From Sutterella parvirubra YIT 11816 (lineage in GTDB: Bacteria; Pseudomonadota; Gammaproteobacteria; Burkholderiales; Burkholderiaceae_F), in assembly GCF_000250875.1 (NCBI RefSeq), contig NZ_JH605011.1, positions 34,478 to 41,194 on the forward strand: a stretch of DNA of 6,717 bases, read 5' to 3'. This document shows, piece by piece, positions 1-5,766 of the stretch. A program made the translations under genes and the position numbers. The first letter of the stretch is position 1. Every line of letters begins with the position of its first letter. A model generated the notes under the pieces. It saw only the letters and a list, made by a program, of their open reading frames with translations, was not told the origin of the DNA and ran no database searches.

Positions 1-24
1 CGACCCGCGGCCGCCTCCTTCCCC

Positions 25-48
25 CGCGCCTCACCAGCGTGAGGCGCG
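25..48. terminator. GC-rich hairpin downstream of dksA, possible terminator
   Basis: A perfect 10-bp inverted repeat, CGCGCCTCAC (25-34) and GTGAGGCGCG (39-48), closes a 4-nt loop. It lies about 50 nt past the dksA stop on the minus strand. A second perfect hairpin, CCTTCC/GGAAGG (68-73 and 77-82, 3-nt loop), lies between the stop and this one. Neither is followed by a T tract on either strand, so this is not a canonical intrinsic terminator. It could instead protect the 3' end of the dksA mRNA or slow RNA polymerase. I see no gene in positions 1-98. Confidence 0.4.
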
Positions 49-98
49 TTCCGTCGCCCTGCCGCCTCCTTCCTTCGGAAGGGCGTGCGATGCCGGCG

Positions 99-518
99 TC
101 AGTCGCCGTACATCTTCTGCTTGAGTTCACGGCGCTGCTGCGCTTCGAGCGAGAGCGTGGCGGTCGGACGGGCCATCAGGCGCGCGACGCCGATGGGTTC
201 GCCCGTTTCTTCGCAGTAGCCGTAGTCGCCTTCGTCGATGCGGACGATGGCGGCCTGGACCTTCTTGAGGAGTTTGCGTTCGCGGTCGCGCGTGCGCAGT
301 TCGAGGGCGTGTTCCTCTTCGATCGTCGCGCGGTCCGCAGGATCGGGAACCACCGTCGTTTCGCGGAGGTTCACCGTGGTCTGGTCGGCGTTGGCACGCA
401 GCTGAGCTTCCATCTCCGACAGGCGGTGACGGAAGAAGGCGAGCTGCTGCTCGTTCATGTAGTCGTCCTCGGACATGGCGAGGACTTCTTCAGCCGTGAG
501 TAGCTTCTTGGCGCCCAT
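99..518 (-). CDS. dksA: RNA polymerase-binding transcription factor DksA, single-cysteine type
   Basis: DksA enters the secondary channel of RNA polymerase and, with ppGpp, resets initiation at rRNA, tRNA and amino-acid biosynthesis promoters. The 139-residue product has an N-terminal helical part, a long coiled coil (about 25-95) and a C-terminal globular TraR/DksA domain (about 96-130). The coiled-coil tip keeps DPADRA (59-64), matching the catalytic Asp/Asp/Ala tip of E. coli DksA. The zinc-finger region is altered: only C102 remains of the four zinc ligands, with T105, S123 and A126 at the other three positions. The fold should therefore be zinc-independent, as in known cysteine-poor DksA proteins. 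The ATG at 518 is chosen because a GGGGGAAAAG purine stretch lies just upstream. The longer in-frame TTG start at 590 would translate through a folded leader. Identity is secure from the tip and the GEPIG..RL.ARPTATLS segment. Confidence 0.95.
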   Translation of the reverse strand: MGAKKLLTAEEVLAMSEDDYMNEQQLAFFRHRLSEMEAQLRANADQTTVNLRETTVVPDPADRATIEEEHALELRTRDRERKLLKKVQAAIVRIDEGDYGYCEETGEPIGVARLMARPTATLSLEAQQRRELKQKMYGD

Positions 519-546
519 TTTTTCTTTTCCCCCGTTTTTTGCGGTT

Positions 547-615
547 CGGCTCCCACACCCTTTGTTGAGGGAAATTCCTTCGCCCTTCAAGGGTGATGAA
601 GCGCGGGAGGAGCCG
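547..615 (-). promoter_or_regulatory. Structured 5' leader of dksA
   Basis: On the minus strand the RNA between the candidate dksA promoter and its ATG can fold into a nested hairpin. The outer arms are CGGCTCC (609-615) and GGAGCCG (547-553), 7 bp. The next arms are CACCCTT (589-595) and AAGGGTG (556-562), 7 bp. An inner CCCTtCAA/TTGAGGG helix has one bulge (583-590 with 565-571), and it overlaps the second helix at 589-590. The structure ends about 28 nt before the start codon and leaves the purine-rich ribosome site free. It is not followed by U residues on the minus strand, so it is not a terminator. A role in mRNA stability or translation control is inference. Confidence 0.4.
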
Positions 616-634
616 GGTTCTTGGTGAAAGTGGA

Positions 635-661
635 TTTATACAGGAAATCGCGTCCCGTCAC
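635..661 (-). promoter_or_regulatory. Candidate sigma-70 promoter of dksA
   Basis: Read on the minus strand, TATAAA (635-640) matches the -10 consensus at 5 of 6 positions. GTGACG (656-661) matches the -35 at 4 of 6, with a short 15-bp spacer. The AT-rich patch stands out in a GC-rich context. Transcription would begin near 628, giving a leader of about 110 nt. This fits dksA being a separate unit from the GTPase gene, whose stop lies 33 nt upstream of the -35 element. Confidence 0.45.
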
Positions 662-693
662 CACTTCCACCCCTTGATTTCATCCGTCGCGCG

Positions 694-1695
694 TCAGTCG
701 TCGGCGAGACAGGTGGAAAGCCCCCTGCGGATGGCCTCTTCAGGAAGATTACGCCCGATGAAGACGATTCGGGAAGAGGGTTTCACATCACCCCAAGGCG
801 CCATCAGGTCGGAAACCGCGAGCATGTGCACGCCCTGGAAGACGACGCGGCGGTCCGTCCCCTTCATGAAGAGCACGCCCTTGTAGCGGAGCAGATCCGG
901 CCCGTACACGTTCGTGAGGCTCATGATGTAGCGGTCGAGCTTCGCCGGGTCGAAGGCGCGGCCCGTCTCGTAGACGAAGCTGCGGATGTCGTCGTTGTGG
1001 TGATGGTGGTGATGATCGTCGACGAAGAAGCTCGGATCCACGTCGAGGATGTCGTTCATGTTGAAGCCCGTGATGTTGAGGACTTCATCGACCGGGCAAG
1101 CGCCCATGTCGACGCGGCGGATCGGCGCGCGCGCGTTCATGCGGCGAAGGCGCGCCTCGATCTCGTCGGCGGCTTCCGGGCTCACCAGATCGCACTTCGA
1201 GAGAAGAATGCGGTCGGCGAAGCCCACCTGGTCGCGGGCGTTCGCTTCGCGGTCGAGCGTCTCGCCCCCGTTCAGGGCGTCGACCACCGTCACCACGCCG
1301 TCCAAGCGGAAGAAGGGCGCCACGGCGTCGTCCATGAAGAAGGTCTGCGCGACGGGACCGGGATTGGCGACGCCCGAGGTTTCGAGCACGACGTAGTCGA
1401 AGTCGATCTCGCCGCGGTCGCGCTTGTGGCGCAGGTCGGTCAACACGCGCGAGAGGTCCCCGCGGATCGTGCAGCACACGCACCCGTTGCTCATCGTCAC
1501 GATCTGTTCGTCGTTCGAGCGGACGATCAGGTCGGTGTCGATGTTCTCCTCACCGAATTCGTTTTCGATGATGGCGATCTTGTAGTTGTGGTTTTCCGAG
1601 AGGATGCGGTTCAGGAGCGTCGTCTTCCCGGCGCCCAAAAACCCCGTGAGGATCGTGACCGGAATGTCCGGTTCGTGGATGTCTTCCACCTGCAT
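694..1695 (-). CDS. yjiA: G3E-family (COG0523/CobW-like) GTP-binding protein, YjiA type
   Basis: This is a G3E P-loop GTPase of the group that handles transition metals, often as an insertase or zinc metallochaperone. In the 333-residue product the Walker A motif GFLGAGKT is at 18-25 and the GCVCC motif with the family CxCC metal site is at 71-75. LETSG is at 104-108, a G4-like SKCD at 166-169, and a six-histidine run flanked by aspartates at 226-236. The C-terminal domain has LLRYKG (268-273), FQGV (286-289) and PWGDVKP to VFIG (300-314), which closely resembles E. coli YjiA as I recall it, so whole-protein identity is good; the metal and client are unknown. The ATG at 1695 is preferred over an in-frame TTG at 1710 because GGAG lies 9 nt upstream of it. 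It is the last gene of the minus-strand run, 27 nt after rlmI. Confidence 0.9.
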   Translation of the reverse strand: MQVEDIHEPDIPVTILTGFLGAGKTTLLNRILSENHNYKIAIIENEFGEENIDTDLIVRSNDEQIVTMSNGCVCCTIRGDLSRVLTDLRHKRDRGEIDFDYVVLETSGVANPGPVAQTFFMDDAVAPFFRLDGVVTVVDALNGGETLDREANARDQVGFADRILLSKCDLVSPEAADEIEARLRRMNARAPIRRVDMGACPVDEVLNITGFNMNDILDVDPSFFVDDHHHHHHNDDIRSFVYETGRAFDPAKLDRYIMSLTNVYGPDLLRYKGVLFMKGTDRRVVFQGVHMLAVSDLMAPWGDVKPSSRIVFIGRNLPEEAIRRGLSTCLADD

Positions 1696-1704
1696 GTTCT
1701 TTGT

Positions 1705-1708
1705 CTCC
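1705..1708 (-). promoter_or_regulatory. Ribosome binding site fixing the GTPase start
   Basis: On the minus strand GGAG lies 9 nt before the ATG at 1695. The alternative TTG codon at 1710 overlaps this Shine-Dalgarno sequence, so using TTG would bury the site inside the coding region. This decides for the shorter protein. Confidence 0.6.
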
Positions 1709-1722
1709 AATAACGCGCTCTC

Positions 1723-2931
1723 TTACGGGCGCACGAGAAGGTGCAGCCCCTTGAGGTACTCGCCTTCCGGATAGGTCATCAGAAGCGGATGGTCCGCGCC
1801 GCCGCCGAAGCGGCCCACGGCCCAGGCGTCGACGCCGGCGTCGAAGACGGCGCCCGCAACGATCTTCTGGAAAAGATCCACGTCGATCGCGCCCGAGCAG
1901 GAGAACGTGAAGAGATGCCCGCCCGGCGTGAGAAGGCGCAGGCCGTTCAGGTTGATGTCCTTGTAGGCGCGCGACGCGCGGTCGACATGATAGTGACTCG
2001 ACGCGAACTTGGGCGGGTCGAGGATGACGAGGTCGAAGGTTTCCCCGGCATCGCGAAGCGTGCGCAGGTACTCGAACACGTCGGCGCAGACGAACTTCGC
2101 GCGCTCTTCTTCAAAGCCGTTGCGCGCGGCGTTCGCGGCCGCCATGTCGAGCGCTTCCTTCGAAGAGTCGACCGAAACGACTTCCGCAGCGCCGCCCTTC
2201 AAAAGCGCCAGGGAGAAGCCGCCCGTGTAGCAGAAGCAGTTCAACGCGCGAAGCCCGCGGCCGTGGCGGCGGCGGAAGTCTTCGGCCAACTTCTGCGCCG
2301 TCAGGCGGCTCTCGCGCTGGTCGACGTAAAAGCCCGTCTTGTGCCCGACGCGGACGTCAACACCGTAGCGCACGCCGTCCTCCACCACCTCGATCGCCTC
2401 GGGCGGCTCTTCGCCGCGGAGGTGCTCCGAGCGGACCTCCAGCCCCTCGCGGCGGCGGGTCGCCGCATCCGAGCGGTCGAAGATGCCGCGCGCGCCGGTG
2501 ACCTTCATCAGAAGGTCGGCGATCAGTTCGCGGTGGGCTTCCGCCCCTGCCGACTGGAATTGGGTGACGAGGAAGTCCCCGTATTGGTCGACGATGAGAC
2601 CGGGGAGGCCGTCGGCTTCGCCGAAGATGAGGCGAAGCGCCGTCGCGCGTTCGCGGAGCGGTTCGCGCGCTTCAACGGCGTCGCGGATCTTCTTTTCAAA
2701 CCACGCGGCGTCGATCACGTCGCCTTCGCGGAAGCTCCAGCAGCGCACGCGCAGGGTGGACTTGGGTGAGAAGGCCCCGTAGGCGAGGAAGCGCCCGTCG
2801 TTGGCGACGACGCGCACGGTTTCGCCCGAGGCGGGCTGGCCCGAGACGCGCTTCACGGCGGTGTCGTAGACCCAGGGGTGACGGCGAAGGAGGGACTTCT
2901 CCTTGCCGGACTTCAGCATCACATCAATCAT
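1723..2931 (-). CDS. rlmI: 23S rRNA (cytosine-C5) methyltransferase RlmI
   Basis: RlmI uses SAM to make m5C1962 in 23S rRNA (E. coli numbering). The 402-residue product is close to the 396 of the E. coli enzyme. It starts with a PUA domain (about 1-75, including KSLLRRHPWVY) and an RlmI-like middle domain ending in GHKTGFYVDQR (196-206). The Rossmann methyltransferase part follows, with NCFCYTGGF (231-239) as the SAM-binding loop, SVDSS (253-257), LDPPKF (304-309) and TFSCSG (342-347), whose C345 is the candidate catalytic cysteine. The C-terminus has the typical DHP..MTYPEGEYLKG. The ATG at 2931 lies 3 nt past the dapF stop, with AGAGGA upstream inside the dapF end, so translation is probably coupled. 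It is a SAM consumer within 3 kb of the SAM synthetase gene, though on the other strand. Confidence 0.95.
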   Translation of the reverse strand: MIDVMLKSGKEKSLLRRHPWVYDTAVKRVSGQPASGETVRVVANDGRFLAYGAFSPKSTLRVRCWSFREGDVIDAAWFEKKIRDAVEAREPLRERATALRLIFGEADGLPGLIVDQYGDFLVTQFQSAGAEAHRELIADLLMKVTGARGIFDRSDAATRRREGLEVRSEHLRGEEPPEAIEVVEDGVRYGVDVRVGHKTGFYVDQRESRLTAQKLAEDFRRRHGRGLRALNCFCYTGGFSLALLKGGAAEVVSVDSSKEALDMAAANAARNGFEEERAKFVCADVFEYLRTLRDAGETFDLVILDPPKFASSHYHVDRASRAYKDINLNGLRLLTPGGHLFTFSCSGAIDVDLFQKIVAGAVFDAGVDAWAVGRFGGGADHPLLMTYPEGEYLKGLHLLVRP

Positions 2932-2934
2932 CGT

Positions 2935-3789
2935 TCATTCCTCTTGCGGGGCGAGTTCGATCTCACCCTCAAAAACCTTTTCAACCGTGCCGGAGAGGAT
3001 CACCCCGGCGCCGGGCCCGGCCCAGCGCACCGTGAGCGTGCCGCCCGGCGTCTCAACGTGGATGTCGGCATCCTTTCTCAGCGCCCCCGACGCGACCCCC
3101 GCCGCCACGACGGCGCAGGCACCCGACCCGCAGCAGGGCGTCTCGCCCGCACCGCGCTCCCAGACGCGGAAGCGCACGTGCGTGGGCGAGAGCGTCTCGA
3201 CGAATTCGACGTTCGTGCGGTTGGGGAAGGCCCGGTGATTTTCCACCTTCGGCCCCAGCGTCGTCACGGGGGCGTCCCCGGTCGACCCGACCCGGATCAC
3301 CGCGTGCGGATTCCCCATCGACACGGTGCGAAGCCGCACGGGGTTCCCCTCCACGGAGAGCACCCATTCGCCGTCGATATTCGGGAGCTGCCCGCAGGTC
3401 GACGGCAGCGACGCCGGATCGAAGTCGGGCGCGCCCATGTCGACCGAGAGAAGCCCGTCCGGGCGCTCGCGCACCGTGATGACGCCCTTCGCGGCGCGAA
3501 GCCGCACTTCGGGGCGAGAAGCGAGCCCCTTTTCAAAGAGAAACTTCCCCATCGCGCGGGCGCCGTTGCCGCACTGCTCGACTTCGCCGCCGTCCGCATT
3601 GAAGATGCGGTAGCGGAAGTCTTCTTCGGGCGTTCGGGCGGGCTCGACCAGAAGCAGCTGATCGGCGCCCACGCCCAGGCGGCGGTCGCAGAGGCGCCGC
3701 ACGCGCCCGGCGGACAGCGCGACGGGCTCCGTCACCCCGTCGATCACGACGAAGTCGTTGCCGCCACCCTGCATCTTCCAAAACCGCAT
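2935..3789 (-). CDS. dapF: Diaminopimelate epimerase DapF
   Basis: DapF interconverts LL- and meso-diaminopimelate, the precursor of lysine and of the peptidoglycan cross-linking residue, by a PLP-independent two-cysteine mechanism in the cytoplasm. The 284-residue product (274 in E. coli) has the two homologous halves of the family. The first catalytic cysteine is C73 in NADGGEVEQCGNGAR (64-78). The second is C220 in GETPCCGSGACA (215-226). The N-terminal KMQGGGNDFVV (5-15) is standard for the family, with Gln where many have His. The usual residue before the second cysteine is Ala; here it is C219, giving a vicinal pair. The ATG at 3789 has AGAGGT 7 nt upstream. It sits 11 nt after the second acyltransferase gene, an envelope-synthesis neighbourhood typical of Burkholderiales. 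Confidence 0.97.
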   Translation of the reverse strand: MRFWKMQGGGNDFVVIDGVTEPVALSAGRVRRLCDRRLGVGADQLLLVEPARTPEEDFRYRIFNADGGEVEQCGNGARAMGKFLFEKGLASRPEVRLRAAKGVITVRERPDGLLSVDMGAPDFDPASLPSTCGQLPNIDGEWVLSVEGNPVRLRTVSMGNPHAVIRVGSTGDAPVTTLGPKVENHRAFPNRTNVEFVETLSPTHVRFRVWERGAGETPCCGSGACAVVAAGVASGALRKDADIHVETPGGTLTVRWAGPGAGVILSGTVEKVFEGEIELAPQEE

Positions 3790-3800
3790 GTTCAGACCTC

Positions 3801-4676
3801 TCAGTAGACCGAGGGCTCACCCTCGGGACGGCTCTTGAAGCGGCGGTGCACCCAGAGGTACTGGTCGGGAAAACGCCGGATCCACTGTTCCAGCTCTTCG
3901 TTCACGCGCCGCGTGTCGGCCTCGACGTCCGCCGTCGGGAAATCCTTCCAGGCGGGCGTGATGATCACCTCGTAGCCCTCGTCCGTCATCGTCGCGATGC
4001 ACCAGAGCACGCGGGCCCGGGTGACCTTCGCCAGGCGCGAGACCATCGGGAGGGTCGCGGCCTGCTGCCCGAAAAAGGGTACGAAGATCGAGTGCTTGCG
4101 GCCGTGGTCCATGTCGGGGAGGTAGTAGAAGGGAAGCCCCTCCCTCATCGCGCGGATCACGGGCCGGAGGTCGCTCTCCTTGCTGCGGGCGATGAGGACC
4201 GGGTTCGAGAAGCGCAGGCGCCCTTCCAGCACGGCCTTGTCCCAAACGGGGTTGCTCTGCTTCTGGTAGAGAGACACCCCGCGCACGTAGGTGTTCAGCG
4301 CGATCCCGGCGGCGTCCAGCCCCGCGAAGTGGGGCGCGACGACGATCGTGGGACCTTCGCCCTCCAGGAGGTGCTCCAACCCCTCAAAGCGCACGAATCG
4401 GCGGATCTCGTCGGCGGACGCCGTCCAGAGCGTCCCGTGGTCGATCGCGGCGCGCGCCAGGCGCACGTAGACGCGGCGGGCGAGCTTCATGCGCTCGGCT
4501 TCGGAGAGCTCCGGAAAGCAGAGCCTCAGGTTCGTGAGCGTCACGTGACGACGCTTCGGGATCGCCACCCAAAGGACGGACGCCGCCAAGCGGGCGAGCC
4601 GTTCGCGCATCGGCATCGAAAGGCCGCTCATGCGCCGCACGAGTGCGACCCAGAGCCGGGAAAAGAATTCGTTCAT
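3801..4676 (-). CDS. LpxL/HtrB-family lysophospholipid acyltransferase, second copy (HX4D type)
   Basis: This is a probable inner-membrane acyltransferase adding a secondary acyl chain to the lipid A precursor. In the 291-residue product the catalytic HX4D motif is H116 to D121 in PHFAGLD. The family block FYYLPDMDHG (183-192) leads into FVPFFGQQAAT (198-208), and QYLWVHRRF (272-280) is the usual C-terminal signature. The N-terminus (about 5-40) is amphipathic and hydrophobic, fitting a peripheral or single-pass anchor. The neighbouring upstream gene is a diverged paralogue. The start at 4676 follows the family N-terminus, but I see no good Shine-Dalgarno sequence before it, and a stable hairpin lies just upstream. 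Acyl-chain choice and acylation position cannot be read from sequence; ornithine-lipid or other lysolipid acylation is a less likely alternative. Confidence 0.85.
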   Translation of the reverse strand: MNEFFSRLWVALVRRMSGLSMPMRERLARLAASVLWVAIPKRRHVTLTNLRLCFPELSEAERMKLARRVYVRLARAAIDHGTLWTASADEIRRFVRFEGLEHLLEGEGPTIVVAPHFAGLDAAGIALNTYVRGVSLYQKQSNPVWDKAVLEGRLRFSNPVLIARSKESDLRPVIRAMREGLPFYYLPDMDHGRKHSIFVPFFGQQAATLPMVSRLAKVTRARVLWCIATMTDEGYEVIITPAWKDFPTADVEADTRRVNEELEQWIRRFPDQYLWVHRRFKSRPEGEPSVY

Positions 4677-4688
4677 CGTCGTTCAAAG

Positions 4689-4707
4689 CCGGGCGGATCC
4701 CGCCCGG
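4689..4707 (-). promoter_or_regulatory. Intergenic hairpin with nine-codon mini-ORF between the acyltransferase genes
   Basis: CCGGGCG (4689-4695) and CGCCCGG (4701-4707) form a perfect 7-bp stem with a 5-nt loop in the 38-nt gap. On the minus strand a tiny open frame runs from an ATG at 4712 to a TGA at 4683-4685 (MSRAGSARL) through the hairpin, ending 6 nt before the ATG of the second gene. No U tract follows, so it is not a terminator. It could tune expression of the second gene, but that is inference. Confidence 0.35.
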
Positions 4708-4714
4708 GACATCC

Positions 4715-5614
4715 TTATTCCTTGCTGTCGTCGGGCCGCGGCTGCTTCGCGTAGCGTGCGCGGTTGTGCCGCATGCCCGAAGGAATCTTGTAGCGGTTGT
4801 AGCTCCAGGCGTACTGCGCGGGCATGCGCCGGATGATCGATTCGATCATCCGGTTCATCGCGTCGACGTCCTTCTGCATGTCGCCCGTCAGGGGTTCGGT
4901 CCATTCGACCGCGCGCACCTTCCAGCCGCGGCCGCTCCTCTCGCCCCAGGCGAAGATGCGGATCGCGTCGAACTGGCGCGCCACCTTGACGGGGAGCGTG
5001 ATCGTGTAGGCGGGGCGCCCGAAGAAGTCCGACCACACGCCGTCGCCGTGGGCGGGCACCTGGTCGGGAAGCGCACCGAAGGTGTGCCCCTCGCGGAGCA
5101 TGCGGATGATGCGCTTCACGCCCGACAAGTTGGTCGGCACGGGTTCGATCCCCGGCGCGCGGCGGGCTTCGCCCACGAGTTTTTTGAGAAAGTCGCGTTT
5201 CGGGGGCCGGTAGAGGATCGCGATCGAACGCTTCGTCTCCTCCCAGAAGGTGTCCGCGAGCCAAACCGGGAGCACCTCGAAGCAGCCGACGTGCGGCGTC
5301 ATGAAGACGATCGGACGGCCGCTTCGCATCGCGTCGCCCACGAGCTTCGTCGTCTCCTCGTCGGCGTCGACCCTCGCCATCACCTCGTCCGCAGGGCGGT
5401 ACCAGAGCCAAACGCTCTCCAGCGCCTGACGGCCCGCGGCGCGGCCCGCACGGCGAAAGAGCTCGTCCTCGTCGTAGCCCGCCTGCCGGAGATTCTCACG
5501 GGTGCGGCGCCGGTAGCCGGGCGAGAGCCAAAACGTAAGCTCGCCCACGGCGGCGCCCACGGTCTGAAGCAGCCGCAGCGGCAGTCGGGAGAGCAACTTG
5601 AAGAAGCAGTTCAT
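4715..5614 (-). CDS. lpxL: LpxL/HtrB-family lipid A secondary acyltransferase, first copy (HX4E type)
   Basis: This is a probable acyl-ACP dependent transferase adding a secondary fatty acid to the Kdo-lipid A precursor at the inner membrane. In the 299-residue product the catalytic motif is H108 to E113 in PHVGCFE, the HX4E form seen in E. coli LpxL. It is followed by LYRPPKRDFLKKL (134-146), the block FGALPDQVPAHGDGVW (179-194) and FFGRPAYTITLPVK (197-210). QYAWSYNRYK (267-276) replaces the usual QYLWxHRR signature. The C-terminus (280-299) is basic then polar. The ATG at 5614 is preferred because AGGA lies 9 nt upstream. The longer reading from 5836 would run through the promoter region and the metK leader. 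It heads the minus-strand operon. The exact acyl donor is unknown, so the symbol is by family resemblance. Confidence 0.88.
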   Translation of the reverse strand: MNCFFKLLSRLPLRLLQTVGAAVGELTFWLSPGYRRRTRENLRQAGYDEDELFRRAGRAAGRQALESVWLWYRPADEVMARVDADEETTKLVGDAMRSGRPIVFMTPHVGCFEVLPVWLADTFWEETKRSIAILYRPPKRDFLKKLVGEARRAPGIEPVPTNLSGVKRIIRMLREGHTFGALPDQVPAHGDGVWSDFFGRPAYTITLPVKVARQFDAIRIFAWGERSGRGWKVRAVEWTEPLTGDMQKDVDAMNRMIESIIRRMPAQYAWSYNRYKIPSGMRHNRARYAKQPRPDDSKE

Positions 5615-5657
5615 CGACGGTGATCCTGTCGGACGGGCCTTTCCCACTAAATCGATC

Positions 5658-5687
5658 ATTGTAGCCGAGGCACCCGCGCCGACACGT
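5658..5687 (-). promoter_or_regulatory. Candidate promoter of the lpxL-dapF-rlmI-yjiA operon
   Basis: Read on the minus strand, TACAAT (5658-5663) matches the -10 consensus at 5 of 6. No convincing -35 is present; GTGTCG at a 16-bp spacing is weak. Transcription would begin near 5651 and give a leader of about 37 nt before the ATG at 5614. This fits a divergent promoter pair with metK in the 274-nt intergenic region. Confidence 0.4.
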
Positions 5688-5729
5688 CCGATTCCGGCCG
5701 TTTCCGCTCGATTCGACCCGTCGGGCGAG

Positions 5730-5759
5730 TGGACAACCGACCTCGTACGCGAGTATGAT
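5730..5759 (+). promoter_or_regulatory. Sigma-70 promoter of metK
   Basis: TGGACA (5730-5735) and TATGAT (5754-5759) each match the consensus hexamers at 5 of 6 positions with an 18-bp spacer. The predicted start at about 5766 leaves a leader of roughly 120 nt, and that RNA begins directly with the proposed SAM-binding pseudoknot. A weak inverted repeat, CCGCTCG (5704-5710) and CGAGTGG (5726-5732), touches the -35 element. Confidence 0.6.
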
Positions 5760-5766
5760 CCGCCAA

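Noticed and set aside
519..590. N-terminal extension of dksA from a TTG codon
   Set aside because: The extra 24 residues do not match DksA, lie in a folded leader, and ATG 518 has a purine-rich ribosome site.
826..1713. Long open frame on the plus strand across the GTPase gene
   Set aside because: It is antisense to a clearly recognised G3E GTPase, has Val/Asp/His/Ala-rich composition typical of reversed GC-rich coding sequence, and resembles no family.
1741..2769. Long plus-strand frame across rlmI
   Set aside because: Shadow of the RlmI gene; low-complexity Ala/Arg/Val composition and no recognisable motif.
2878..3807. Plus-strand frame across dapF
   Set aside because: Antisense shadow of dapF, whose two catalytic motifs are unmistakable.
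3846..5623. Two long plus-strand frames across the acyltransferase genes
   Set aside because: Antisense shadows; both minus-strand products carry complete family motifs.
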